Shown here one piece after another: positions 8,807-17,090 of a DNA stretch of 64,000 bases. The stretch is taken from the NCBI RefSeq assembly GCF_027943945.1, contig NZ_AP027141.1, positions 372,001 to 436,000 on the forward strand, read 5' to 3'. Under the pieces are notes generated by a model. It was not told the DNA's origin, made no database searches, and worked only from the letters and a program-made list of their open reading frames with translations. The stretch is from Microbacterium terricola (GTDB taxonomy: Bacteria; Actinomycetota; Actinomycetes; Actinomycetales; Microbacteriaceae). The position numbers and the translations under genes were made by a program. Position 1 is the stretch's first letter. Every line of letters begins with the position of its first letter.

Positions 8807-9772
8807 ATGACCATCACCCAGGAGCAGGCCACCTGGTTCGCGCAGACGTTCGGCCAGATCGCCGACAACGTCGAGCGCGCCGTGCTCGGCAAGCGTCACG
8901 TCGTCGACCTCGTGCTGACCGCGATGCTCAGCGACGGGCACGTGCTGCTCGAGGACGTGCCCGGCACGGGCAAGACCTCGCTCGCCCGCGCGCTCGGGCA
9001 GTCGGTGCAGGGCACGAACACGCGCATCCAGTTCACGCCCGACCTGCTGCCCGGCGATATCACGGGCATCACCGTGTACGACCAGAAGACGGGCACGTTC
9101 GAGTTCCACGCAGGGCCGATCTTCGCGAACATCGTCCTCGCGGACGAGATCAACCGGGCGAGCCCGAAGACCCAGTCCGCGCTGCTCGAGGTGATGGAGG
9201 AGGGCCGCGTCACCATCGACGGCGTCACCCGCCCCGCAGGCGACCCGTTCCTGGTCCTCGCCACCCAGAACCCGGTGGAGCAGGCCGGCACGTACCGCCT
9301 GCCCGAGGCGCAGCTCGACCGGTTCATGCTGCGCACCTCGATCGGGTACCCCGATCACGCCGCGACGGTCCGCATCCTCGACGGAGCCGCCGTCGCGACG
9401 GCCGATCTCGTCCCGATCATCACCCCCCAGGCGCTCGCCGGCATGGCGGACCTCGCGGCCGGCGTCTACGTCGACGCGCTCGTCCTCGACTACATCGCGC
9501 GGCTCGTCGATGCCACCCGGTCGGCCGACGAGGTGCGGCTGGGCGTCAGCATCCGCGGCGCGCTCGCCCTGACCAGGGCGACGCGCACCCGCGCCGCCTC
9601 GCAGGGACGCACGTATGCGACACCCGACGACGTGAAGACCCTCGCGGTGCCCGTGCTCTCGCACCGGCTCATTCTGCACCCGGAGGCCGAGTTCGACGGC
9701 GTCACCCCCGAGGCAGTCGTCGGCCAGGTTCTGCTCGACGTCGCGCCGCCCAGCAGACGCGAGGCCGAATGA
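8807..9772 (+). CDS. MoxR-family AAA+ ATPase
   Basis: A 321-residue AAA+ ATPase of the MoxR/RavA group: Walker A GTGKT (53-57), Walker B LADE (111-114), sensor-1 region ATQNPVEQ and an arginine-bearing lid domain in the C-terminal third. MoxR proteins act as chaperone-like ATPases, typically with a DUF58 partner, in the maturation of membrane or secreted complexes. ATG 8807 is preceded by AGAGGA. The gene lies 31 bases after the Ig-repeat gene, and its stop overlaps the DUF58 start (ATGA), the classic moxR-DUF58-TgpA order. The substrate here is unknown; an assembly role for the neighbouring secretion or surface machinery is inference. Confidence 0.93.
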   Translation: MTITQEQATWFAQTFGQIADNVERAVLGKRHVVDLVLTAMLSDGHVLLEDVPGTGKTSLARALGQSVQGTNTRIQFTPDLLPGDITGITVYDQKTGTFEFHAGPIFANIVLADEINRASPKTQSALLEVMEEGRVTIDGVTRPAGDPFLVLATQNPVEQAGTYRLPEAQLDRFMLRTSIGYPDHAATVRILDGAAVATADLVPIITPQALAGMADLAAGVYVDALVLDYIARLVDATRSADEVRLGVSIRGALALTRATRTRAASQGRTYATPDDVKTLAVPVLSHRLILHPEAEFDGVTPEAVVGQVLLDVAPPSRREAE

Positions 9773-11148
9773 GCCTGACCGAGTCCCGCCTCACCCGCAC
9801 ATCCGCATCGACCGGCGCCGCCGGCTCGAGCGGTGCGGGCGCGACCACCCGCACCCAGGTGACCTCCACGCGAGGTCGCCGGCTGGTGCGTGCGGTCGTG
9901 TGGTGGACGCAGGCCTCCCGCGCCGTGCGGGCCGCCATCGCGGCGGCCGCGCAGTGGGCGTCGGACACCGTGCGCCCGGCCGGTGCGCTGATCGCGGTCG
10001 TCGCGACGGCCGGCCTGCTGACGGGCATCGTGTTCGGCTGGGTGGAGTGGATGGTCGGCGGTGCCATCGCAGTGCTGCTCCTGCTGATGAGCATCCCGTT
10101 CCTGTTCGGCTCACGCGCGTACGAGGTGGACCTCACGGTCGCGCACGAGCGCATCACCGCCGGCGAGGGTGTGACCGGCGAGATCGTGGTCCGCAACGAC
10201 GGCGACCGGGTCGCCCTCCCCGGCCGCCTCGACATCCCGGTGGGCGCGGGGCTGGTCGAGTTCGGCGTGCCGCTGCTGCGCCCCGGCCACACCATCGCGC
10301 AGCCGCTCGACATCCCGAACCTCCGCCGCGGCGTCATCACCGTCGGCCCGGCCACGACGGTCCGCAGCGACCCGATCGGGCTGCTGCGCCGCGAGCACGC
10401 CTTCGACGACGTGCACCAGCTGTACGTGCACCCGCGCACGGTCGCGGTGCCCACCACCAGCGCAGGGCTCATCCGCGACCTGGAGGGCAACCCGACCAGG
10501 CGGCTGGTCGACGCCGACATGTCGTTCCACGCGATCCGCGAGTACGCGCCAGGCGACTCCCAGCGCCAGGTGCACTGGAAGTCCACGGCCAAGACCGGCC
10601 AGCTCATGGTGCGGCAGTACGAGGAGTCGCGCCGTTCCCGGATGGCGATCGTGCTGGGCTCCGCGCAGTCCGAGTACGCCGACGCCGACGAGTTCGAGCT
10701 CGCCGTCAGCTGCGCCGCCTCGCTCGGGCTGCGGGCCGTGCGCGACGCGCGCGACATCGACATCGTCACGGGCTCCGAGATCCCCCGTGTGGTCCGCGGC
10801 CGCCTCCGCGCGATCCAGCATGTGCCGGCAGCATCCCCCCGGACCATGCTCGACGGGTTCAGCGGCGTCGAGCAGTACGAGTCGACCATGCCCATCGAGG
10901 ACATCTGCCGCCTCGCCGCCGAGGCCAACGAGCGGCTGTCCATCGCGTTCGTCGTCGTGGGTTCGACGGTGACGCTCACCCGCCTGCGGCAGGCCGCGCT
11001 CGGGTTCCCCGCCGACACCGCGGTGGTCGGCGTGATCTGCGATGAGCGCGCCCACCCCCGGATGCAGGCGATCTCGGGCATGAGCGTGCTCACGGTCGGC
11101 GTGCTCGAGGACCTGGCCGGGCTCCTGCTGCGCGGAGCGACCTCGTGA
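9769..11148 (+). CDS. DUF58 domain protein, membrane-anchored MoxR partner
   Basis: A 459-residue protein with an N-terminal cytoplasmic Ser/Thr/Ala-rich segment, two membrane helices (about 62-86 and 88-110) and a C-terminal DUF58 domain. The family signature REYxxGDxxRxVHW lies around 257-270 and is followed by the expected K-S-T-A-K-T-G stretch. DUF58 proteins contain a degenerate von Willebrand-like fold and almost always pair with MoxR ATPases and TgpA-like proteins. It overlaps moxR by four bases (ATGA) and the next gene by four bases (GTGA), so all three are probably made in fixed ratio. The precise role is unknown. Confidence 0.92.
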   Translation: MSLTESRLTRTSASTGAAGSSGAGATTRTQVTSTRGRRLVRAVVWWTQASRAVRAAIAAAAQWASDTVRPAGALIAVVATAGLLTGIVFGWVEWMVGGAIAVLLLLMSIPFLFGSRAYEVDLTVAHERITAGEGVTGEIVVRNDGDRVALPGRLDIPVGAGLVEFGVPLLRPGHTIAQPLDIPNLRRGVITVGPATTVRSDPIGLLRREHAFDDVHQLYVHPRTVAVPTTSAGLIRDLEGNPTRRLVDADMSFHAIREYAPGDSQRQVHWKSTAKTGQLMVRQYEESRRSRMAIVLGSAQSEYADADEFELAVSCAASLGLRAVRDARDIDIVTGSEIPRVVRGRLRAIQHVPAASPRTMLDGFSGVEQYESTMPIEDICRLAAEANERLSIAFVVVGSTVTLTRLRQAALGFPADTAVVGVICDERAHPRMQAISGMSVLTVGVLEDLAGLLLRGATS

Positions 11149-13652
11149 GCGCCGCCCTGCCACCCGTCGCGCCCGAGCCCGAGCGCGTCCTGCTCGTGCC
11201 CCGCGTCGTCGCGGGCTCGCTGTTCGTCGCCCTGACCGTGCTGACTGCGGCGGTCGCCGCCTGGCCGATATACCGGTCGTGGTGGTTCGTGCTGCTGGTC
11301 GGCGTCGCGACGATCGTCGCCGTCGCGATCGCCGCCTTCGCGTGGTGGCGCCGCTGGGCGATCTGGCGGGTGCTGCTCGTCGTGACCGTGGCCTTCTTCG
11401 TGCTCGGCATCCCGCTCGCGGTGCCGTCGCGGCTCGGCGGCCCGGCCGATCTCGTACAGGGCCTGGGCGACGTCGCCGCGGGCGCCGTGCTGGCCTGGAA
11501 GGACATGCTCACCGTCGACCTGCCGGTCGGCAGTTACCGCAACCTGCTGGTCCCCGCCCTGGTGATCTTCCTCGTCGGCACGTGCGCCGCCCTGCTCCTG
11601 TCGTGGCGCCGCGACCGGTGGGCATACGTCGCCGCCCCCGTGGGCCTGTCGATGATCGCCTTCGGCCTGTTCTTCGGACGGACCACCGTGAGTGCGTCCC
11701 TCGTGATCGGCCAGATCACCCTGCGGGCACCCGTCGAGACCGCGATCGCGATCGTCGGGCTGCTCACGTGCCTGCTCTGGCTCGCCTGGCGCAGCCGGGA
11801 CGAACGGGTGCGCGCCCTGCAGCGCGCAGCGGTCTCCAGCGGCGTGCGCATCTCGCGGCGGCCGTCGCGCACCGACCGCCGGCGCGGGGCCCTGGGTGCG
11901 GGGATGATCGCGCTGGCGGTGGCGATCGCCGCGATCGTCGTTCCCTACGCCGCGCGCGGCGCCGACCGGGAGGTGCTGCGCTCCGGCGTCGGCCCGGAGA
12001 TCGATCTGTCCGCCGAGGTCAGCCCGCTCAGCGCCTACCGCGGGATGTTCACCGACGAGCGGGCGGGGGAGATCCTCTTCACCGTCGTCGCGAACGGGAC
12101 GCCGCCCGAGCGGGTGCGCGTGGCGACCCTCGACAGCTACGACGGGGAGATCTTCCGCGCCGGCGGCAGCGACGCGATCGAGCAGTCCCGCTTCGTCCGC
12201 GTGCCCTCGTCGCTCGACGCGGGCGCGGGCGAGCAGGTCGACGTGCAGATCACGGTCGACACCCTCGACGGGATCTGGATGCCGTCGGTCGGCCGGCTCT
12301 CCTCCGCGACGTTCACCGGGCCCAGGGCCGCGTCGCTGCGCGACGACTTCTACTACAGCGCGACGGCGCAGGCCGGGGTGCAGACGGCTGCAGGCGGCCT
12401 GCGCAGCGGCGACGCCTTCCGGCTGACCGGAGTCGAGCCCGCGCAGGAGGACCTCGCGTCCTTGACGGCGCCCGGCGGGATCCCGGACGACGTGACGCTG
12501 CCGGAGAACCTGCGCGCCTGGGTCGCCGCCCACGCCACGGGCACGGACGGGGCCGCGCTCGCCGAACTGGTCGCGCTGCTGCGCTCCCGCGGGTATCTCA
12601 GCCATTCGCTGTCCGAGGGCGAGGAGGCGCCGGTGTGGGCCGAGTCCCTCGGCGGCTACGAATTCCAGCCCAGCGCATCAGGTCACTCGCTCGCACGCAT
12701 CGACCGGATGTTCGAGCGCCTCCTCGACCGCGAGGCCGATCCGCGGGCCCAGTCGTCCGACAACTACGTGGCCGCGATCGGCGACGACGAGCAGTTCGCC
12801 GTCGCGACCGCGCTGATCGCGCGCACGCTCGGGTTCCCCGCACGTGTCGTGGTGGGGGTGCGCCTCAGCGCGGACGATCCCGGACTGCGCACCTGCGAGG
12901 GCGGTGTCTGCCGCGCGCAGGACCTCGCCGCCTGGACCGAGGTGCGCGGCACCGACGGATCGTGGGTGCCGATCGACGTCACGCCGCAGTACTCCCAGTC
13001 GCCGAGCCTGGATCGCACCGAGCAGCGCGACCCGGAGAACGCCACGGAGGTGCGGCCGGATGCGATCGAGGAGGTCGTCCCGCCCGCCCCGCTCCAGGAC
13101 GACCCGCAGCCGAACGACGAGCAGGACGCGGACGCCGGGCTCGATCTGGCCTGGCTGTGGCCGATCCTGCGCATCGCGGGCATCGCCCTCGCGCTGCTGG
13201 CGCTCGCGTTCGGCCCCTTCCTCATCATCATCGGCGCGAAGGCCGGCCGCCGGCGCTCACGTCGCCGCCAGCCCGCACCGGCCGCACGGGTCGCCGGCGG
13301 CTGGGACGAGTACGTGGATGCGGCCGTCGACGCGGGCCGCGAGGCACCGCCGTCCGCGACGCGCAGCGAACTCGCCGCGGCCTTCGCGACCGCAGCGGGC
13401 GACGTGCTCGCCGCCGGCGCCGATCGGGCGGTCTTCTCGCGCGACGCCGTCAGCGCGGAGGAGGCACGCGCGTTCTGGCGCACCGTCGACGAGGAGCGAC
13501 GCGCACTGCGACGCGCGTCCGATCCGTGGCGCCGGTTCGCGGCGGCCGTATCGTTGAGGTCATTCGTCCGACACCTCGGGCCGTCCGGCCAGAGGAAACG
13601 CCTCTCGGAGAGGGGGAAGCGTCGTCCCGCACGGACGGCGCGCACCGCATGA
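11145..13652 (+). CDS. TgpA-like (DUF3488/transglutaminase-fold) membrane protein with lost catalytic residues
   Basis: An 835-residue protein with a cluster of N-terminal membrane helices (within about 15-265), a large extracytoplasmic part holding a transglutaminase-like core (about 480-620), another helix (about 665-690) and a cytoplasmic tail resembling DUF4129. The fold markers are clear: E-Q-F-A, G-F-P-A-R-V-V-V-G and the I-D-V-T-P motif with Asp611. However, the nucleophile position in the usual G-x-C-E-x-F-A motif is Asp548, and the His of the usual HAW motif is Ala595 (A-A-W). It therefore looks catalytically dead. Start GTG 11145 overlaps the DUF58 stop, and its stop overlaps the FHA gene start. 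A structural or scaffolding role is inference. Confidence 0.88.
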   Translation: MSAALPPVAPEPERVLLVPRVVAGSLFVALTVLTAAVAAWPIYRSWWFVLLVGVATIVAVAIAAFAWWRRWAIWRVLLVVTVAFFVLGIPLAVPSRLGGPADLVQGLGDVAAGAVLAWKDMLTVDLPVGSYRNLLVPALVIFLVGTCAALLLSWRRDRWAYVAAPVGLSMIAFGLFFGRTTVSASLVIGQITLRAPVETAIAIVGLLTCLLWLAWRSRDERVRALQRAAVSSGVRISRRPSRTDRRRGALGAGMIALAVAIAAIVVPYAARGADREVLRSGVGPEIDLSAEVSPLSAYRGMFTDERAGEILFTVVANGTPPERVRVATLDSYDGEIFRAGGSDAIEQSRFVRVPSSLDAGAGEQVDVQITVDTLDGIWMPSVGRLSSATFTGPRAASLRDDFYYSATAQAGVQTAAGGLRSGDAFRLTGVEPAQEDLASLTAPGGIPDDVTLPENLRAWVAAHATGTDGAALAELVALLRSRGYLSHSLSEGEEAPVWAESLGGYEFQPSASGHSLARIDRMFERLLDREADPRAQSSDNYVAAIGDDEQFAVATALIARTLGFPARVVVGVRLSADDPGLRTCEGGVCRAQDLAAWTEVRGTDGSWVPIDVTPQYSQSPSLDRTEQRDPENATEVRPDAIEEVVPPAPLQDDPQPNDEQDADAGLDLAWLWPILRIAGIALALLALAFGPFLIIIGAKAGRRRSRRRQPAPAARVAGGWDEYVDAAVDAGREAPPSATRSELAAAFATAAGDVLAAGADRAVFSRDAVSAEEARAFWRTVDEERRALRRASDPWRRFAAAVSLRSFVRHLGPSGQRKRLSERGKRRPARTARTA

Positions 13653-15157
13653 GCACCTCCATCGACGCCTCGACGATCGTCGCCGTGTGGCTGACGAGCA
13701 TCGTCATCGGCGTGATCCTCTACGTGTGGGTAGCCCTGGCTCTCTCCGCCGTGTTCGCCAAGGCCGGAGAGGAGCGCTGGAAGGCGTGGGTGCCCGTGCT
13801 CAACACGATCGTCCTGCTCCAGCTCGGCGCCTTCTCGGGCTGGCTGGTCCTCCTCGCGCTGATCCCCGTCGCCGGCGCCCTCGCGCTGTGGATCGTGCTG
13901 ATCGTCGCGTGCCACCGCATCAACCTGTCCTTCGGCTTCGGCGCGGGCATGACGGTCCTCGCCGCGCTGCTGTTCCCGATCTGGGCCTCCGTGGTCGGCT
14001 TCGGACCCGCGGTGTGGATCGGCACCGAGCCGGCAGCTGGTCCCCGCCGCGGCGTGCCCCGCGCCGCGGCGCCCGGTGCGTCCGCGAGTCGCACCCCGGC
14101 CGCGTCAGCGCCCCCGACCCTCCCCGTCGTGATCCCGCCGCGGCCGCCGATGCCGCAGCCCGCTGCGGACGTGTGGGCGCCGGCTCCGTCGCGCGCAGGC
14201 TATCCGGCGGGCGCGGTCGACGAGGACGACGACCTCGAGGGGATCGACGATCCGATCCCGGGCGGACGCCGCGCCGCGCGGGTCATCCCCGACGACGGCC
14301 CGACCGAGCTGGCCGACCGGCCCGATCCGTTCGCCCCCGATCCGTTCGCCCCCGCCCCGCACGCCGCGCCGGCGCCTTCCGCACCGGAGCCCCCGGCACC
14401 GGAGCCCCCCGCACCGGAGCCGCCCGCCGCGGCCGCCCCGGCGCAGACCTGGGCGGGCTACGACCTGGGCGCCGCCGGTGCGACCTCTGATGTCACTGCC
14501 GCGCCGACCGACGCGCCGGAGCCGATCGCCGCGGTGCCGATCCTGCGCCGCTCGACCGCGCGGCCCGCTGACGCGCCCCCGCCGGTGTCGGCCGTCCCCG
14601 AAGCCGAGGAGGCCGAGCCCGAGGTCGTCGAACCCTGGGCGCCCGCGCGGTCGCGTCGCGCCGACCCCGACGCCTTCGACGAGTCGTCCGGCTCCGTCTC
14701 GGCGATCGCCGGCGCGCCGGTGGCCGGTGCCCCGCGGTCGGCGCAGAGCTCCGTCTCCGCCCTGCACGCCGATCCCCACATCCCGGAGGACGGCGACGAC
14801 GACGAGACGATCGTCGCGCGCCGTCGCACGGCGGCCTGGTCCCTCGTGCCGCCCAACGGCCCGGCGATCGCGATCACCGCCGACGTCGTCATCCTGGGCC
14901 GCAGGCCCCTGCGCGACCGCCAGCATCCGCAGGCGCAGCTCGTCTCGATCGACGACGACACCGTCTCGAAGACGCATGCGCGTCTCGTCCTCCGCGGCGA
15001 TCGCTGGTACGTGACCGACCTCGACTCCACCAACGGCGTGCTGTTCGCCACCTTCATGGGCACGGACGTCGAGGCCCCTCCGGGCGTCGAGACCGAGGCG
15101 GGGGAGAAGTTCCTCCTCGGCGACGCCGAGGTCAAGCTGGTCAAGAACGAGGCATGA
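13649..15157 (+). CDS. Membrane-FHA protein (DUF5684-like helices, Pro-rich linker, C-terminal FHA)
   Basis: A 502-residue protein. Residues 1-125 hold three or four membrane helices in an arrangement seen in DUF5684-type proteins. A long Ala/Pro/Glu-rich disordered linker follows (about 130-380). The C-terminus (about 395-500) is an FHA domain with the GRR, SKTHAR and STNG motifs that bind phosphothreonine. Just before the FHA domain lies D-D-E-T-I-V (Thr387), positioned like the phosphorylated ETT segment of GarA/OdhI that folds back onto its own FHA domain. The start ATG 13649 overlaps the TgpA stop (ATGA). It is a likely substrate of the kinase encoded at 1673, although no phosphorylation is shown by sequence alone. 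Many actinobacterial versions of this cluster have a PP2C phosphatase gene nearby; none is seen here. Confidence 0.85.
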   Translation: MSTSIDASTIVAVWLTSIVIGVILYVWVALALSAVFAKAGEERWKAWVPVLNTIVLLQLGAFSGWLVLLALIPVAGALALWIVLIVACHRINLSFGFGAGMTVLAALLFPIWASVVGFGPAVWIGTEPAAGPRRGVPRAAAPGASASRTPAASAPPTLPVVIPPRPPMPQPAADVWAPAPSRAGYPAGAVDEDDDLEGIDDPIPGGRRAARVIPDDGPTELADRPDPFAPDPFAPAPHAAPAPSAPEPPAPEPPAPEPPAAAAPAQTWAGYDLGAAGATSDVTAAPTDAPEPIAAVPILRRSTARPADAPPPVSAVPEAEEAEPEVVEPWAPARSRRADPDAFDESSGSVSAIAGAPVAGAPRSAQSSVSALHADPHIPEDGDDDETIVARRRTAAWSLVPPNGPAIAITADVVILGRRPLRDRQHPQAQLVSIDDDTVSKTHARLVLRGDRWYVTDLDSTNGVLFATFMGTDVEAPPGVETEAGEKFLLGDAEVKLVKNEA

Positions 15158-15870
15158 CCCGCGACCAGGGCGACCCCGACGACGAGACGGTCCGCGTCCG
15201 TCGCGGCGCACCGCCGCCCGCCGACGAGACGGTCAGGGTCCGCCGTCCGGCTCCGCCCGCCGACGCGGCGCGGCGTCGCGCTGCGCCGCCCGTCGACGAG
15301 GAGGACGACGACGACCTCGAGAAGACCGCGCTGCGCCGGAGCGGTCCGGCCGCGCCGCCCGACGAGGACTTCGAGCTGACCGCGCTGCGCGAGGGCATCC
15401 GCATCGCACCCCCCGCGGCCGCCACCACCGCCCCCGCCCAGCGCGCGGGCGTGGGGGTGCCGGGGACGACGGACTCGCTCGACGAGACCGAGCTCCGCCG
15501 CACCGGAGAGCCGCCGCCACGGTCGCAGAGCCCCGTCACCACCATCACGCCGCAGCCGACGGGCCGCGGCACGACGGACGCGTCGGCCCCCGCGACGGAC
15601 GGAGCGGTCACCCCCACCCGCCCCGGCCACGTGCCCGATGCGGAGGCGCTGCGCGCCCCGCTGCCGCCCCGCACGGCCGAGCCCGTGATCGCGAGCCGGG
15701 CGCCGGTGCGTCCGGAGCCGTCGGTTTCCGCCGGTCGCGCCGACCATGAGAGTGTGGAGCGCGCCGGGCGTGCCCGTTCGCGCCGCCGCGCGGTGTCGAT
15801 CGGCGTGGCCGTCGCGGTCGTGGCGCTGATCGCTGCGACGGCGCTCGTGCTGCTGCTGACCCTGACCTGA
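15154..15870 (+). CDS. Low-complexity single-helix membrane protein with repeated acidic-Thr-basic motifs
   Basis: A 238-residue protein, mostly disordered (Pro/Ala/Arg/Asp/Glu), with one C-terminal membrane helix (about 211-235) after a Arg-rich stretch, so the long N-terminal part should be cytoplasmic. It contains five copies of an acidic-Thr-x-x-Arg pattern: Thr12 and Thr26 (D-E-T-V-R-V), Thr58 (E-K-T-A-L-R), Thr76 (E-L-T-A-L-R) and Thr112 (D-E-T-E-L-R). These look like sites for phosphorylation and FHA docking. It overlaps the FHA gene upstream (ATGA) and precedes the RDD-FHA gene by eight bases. I know no named family. A multi-site phospho-scaffold for the three FHA proteins in this operon is inference from motif spacing and context. 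Confidence 0.7.
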   Translation: MTRDQGDPDDETVRVRRGAPPPADETVRVRRPAPPADAARRRAAPPVDEEDDDDLEKTALRRSGPAAPPDEDFELTALREGIRIAPPAAATTAPAQRAGVGVPGTTDSLDETELRRTGEPPPRSQSPVTTITPQPTGRGTTDASAPATDGAVTPTRPGHVPDAEALRAPLPPRTAEPVIASRAPVRPEPSVSAGRADHESVERAGRARSRRRAVSIGVAVAVVALIAATALVLLLTLT

Positions 15871-15878
15871 GGATGACG

Positions 15879-17090
15879 ATGACCGAGCCAGCCACCGAGG
15901 TCGACGAGGCGCGCCATCTCGGGCTCGTCGCCGCCGCCCCTGGCATCCGCTCGCTTGCCTTCGCGATCGACCTCACCGTCGCCGCGGTGCTCGCGACGCC
16001 CATCGTCATCGGCGCGGTGCTCGCCGCCGCCGAGGGGGAGTCGTCGGCACTGACGGTGATCCTCGTCGCGAGCGGCGCCGCAGCCCTCGTGCTCTTCGCG
16101 GTCGGTCAGCTGCTCGCCCACGGTCGTCGTGGCGTGACGGTGGGGAAGGCGGCGCTGCGGCTGCGGTCGGTGAGCGCCCTCAGCTACGGACGGCCTGGCT
16201 TCTGGCGGGTCTGCCTGCGTGCGCTGACGCTGGCGGCCAGCGGGCTCGTCCCCGTCGTCGGCCCCGTGGTGCTGCTGTCGTCGAGCCTGTGGGATCCGCA
16301 GGGCCGCGGTCGCAGCATCCTCGATCGGATGGTCGGATGCTGGCTCATCGACGCGCGTGCGGGGCTCGATCCGTTCGACGCCACCGCGCTCCGCCGCGCC
16401 AGGCGCGCCCTGCGCGATCGCCCAGAGGGCCTCGACGAGCAGCTCGCGTCGATGGCCTCGGGCGCTCCCGCCGACGCGTCGCTCCGGGTACCAGCGGAGC
16501 GCTCCCGGGCCGGCGTGGTGGGCGCGGGCGAGACCGGTGCGCAGTGGGCCCTGGCGGCGGAGCTCGCCGTCGCGCCCCCGATCGACCACCTGCCCGAGCC
16601 CGACCTGATCGGGGCGCCCGCGTCCGCGCCGACGTCGGCCATCCCGTCCTCGCCGGGCGTCGCGCGGTCCGCGAGCTCTGTCGCCGATGCGCCGGACGTC
16701 GCGACCGCGGTGCCCGACGCGGACGTGCCTCCGGTCCGCGCGCGCCGCAGGGTGAAGGGCGTCCTGCGGTTCGACGACGGCACGACGGCCCGCATCGGCG
16801 CGTTCGGTCTGATCGGGCGCGACCCCGTGCCCGGTGCCGGCGAAGAGGGCGCGCTCGCGATCCCGCTGGCCGATCCCCAGCGCCTGATGTCGAAGACTCA
16901 TCTCGCGTTCGGGCAGGACGCGGAAGGGCTCTGGGTGATCGATCGCGGCTCGCGCAACGGCACGCAGCTGCTGTCCCCCGGTGGCGAGGTCGTCGAGGCG
17001 ACGCCCGGCGAGCGGGTGCGCGTGCCGGAGGGCTGGGTGGTGCAGGTGGGTGGACGCTCGTTCACGGCGGCGAAGGGTGACGGCGAGTGA
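15879..17090 (+). CDS. RDD-family membrane protein with C-terminal FHA domain
   Basis: About 403 residues. The N-terminal part (about 15-160) is an RDD domain with three membrane helices and the typical basic G-R-R-G-V-T-V-G-K loop. A long disordered Ala/Pro linker is followed by a C-terminal FHA domain (about 295-398) with G-R-D, S-K-T-H and S-R-N-G motifs. ATG 15879 is preferred over ATG 15873 because GAGG (15869-15872) is correctly spaced only for the former. Its stop overlaps the GTG of the FtsK/EssC gene. RDD domains are poorly understood membrane modules; here the FHA domain suggests recruitment to phosphorylated partners at the membrane near the secretion ATPase. Confidence 0.88.
   Translation: MTEPATEVDEARHLGLVAAAPGIRSLAFAIDLTVAAVLATPIVIGAVLAAAEGESSALTVILVASGAAALVLFAVGQLLAHGRRGVTVGKAALRLRSVSALSYGRPGFWRVCLRALTLAASGLVPVVGPVVLLSSSLWDPQGRGRSILDRMVGCWLIDARAGLDPFDATALRRARRALRDRPEGLDEQLASMASGAPADASLRVPAERSRAGVVGAGETGAQWALAAELAVAPPIDHLPEPDLIGAPASAPTSAIPSSPGVARSASSVADAPDVATAVPDADVPPVRARRRVKGVLRFDDGTTARIGAFGLIGRDPVPGAGEEGALAIPLADPQRLMSKTHLAFGQDAEGLWVIDRGSRNGTQLLSPGGEVVEATPGERVRVPEGWVVQVGGRSFTAAKGDGE

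Noticed and set aside
2683..12605. Long minus-strand open frames opposite the Ig-repeat, DUF58 and TgpA genes
   Set aside because: Same GC-driven artefact: no ribosome binding sites, no recognisable motifs, biased composition, and the plus strand encodes conserved proteins in tightly overlapping order.
11279..13648. Plus-strand open frame upstream of, and in frame with, the FHA protein, suggesting a much longer protein
   Set aside because: It overlaps the TgpA-like gene in another frame and has antisense-like Arg/Pro composition. The real start ATG 13649 overlaps the TgpA stop and begins a proper membrane helix.
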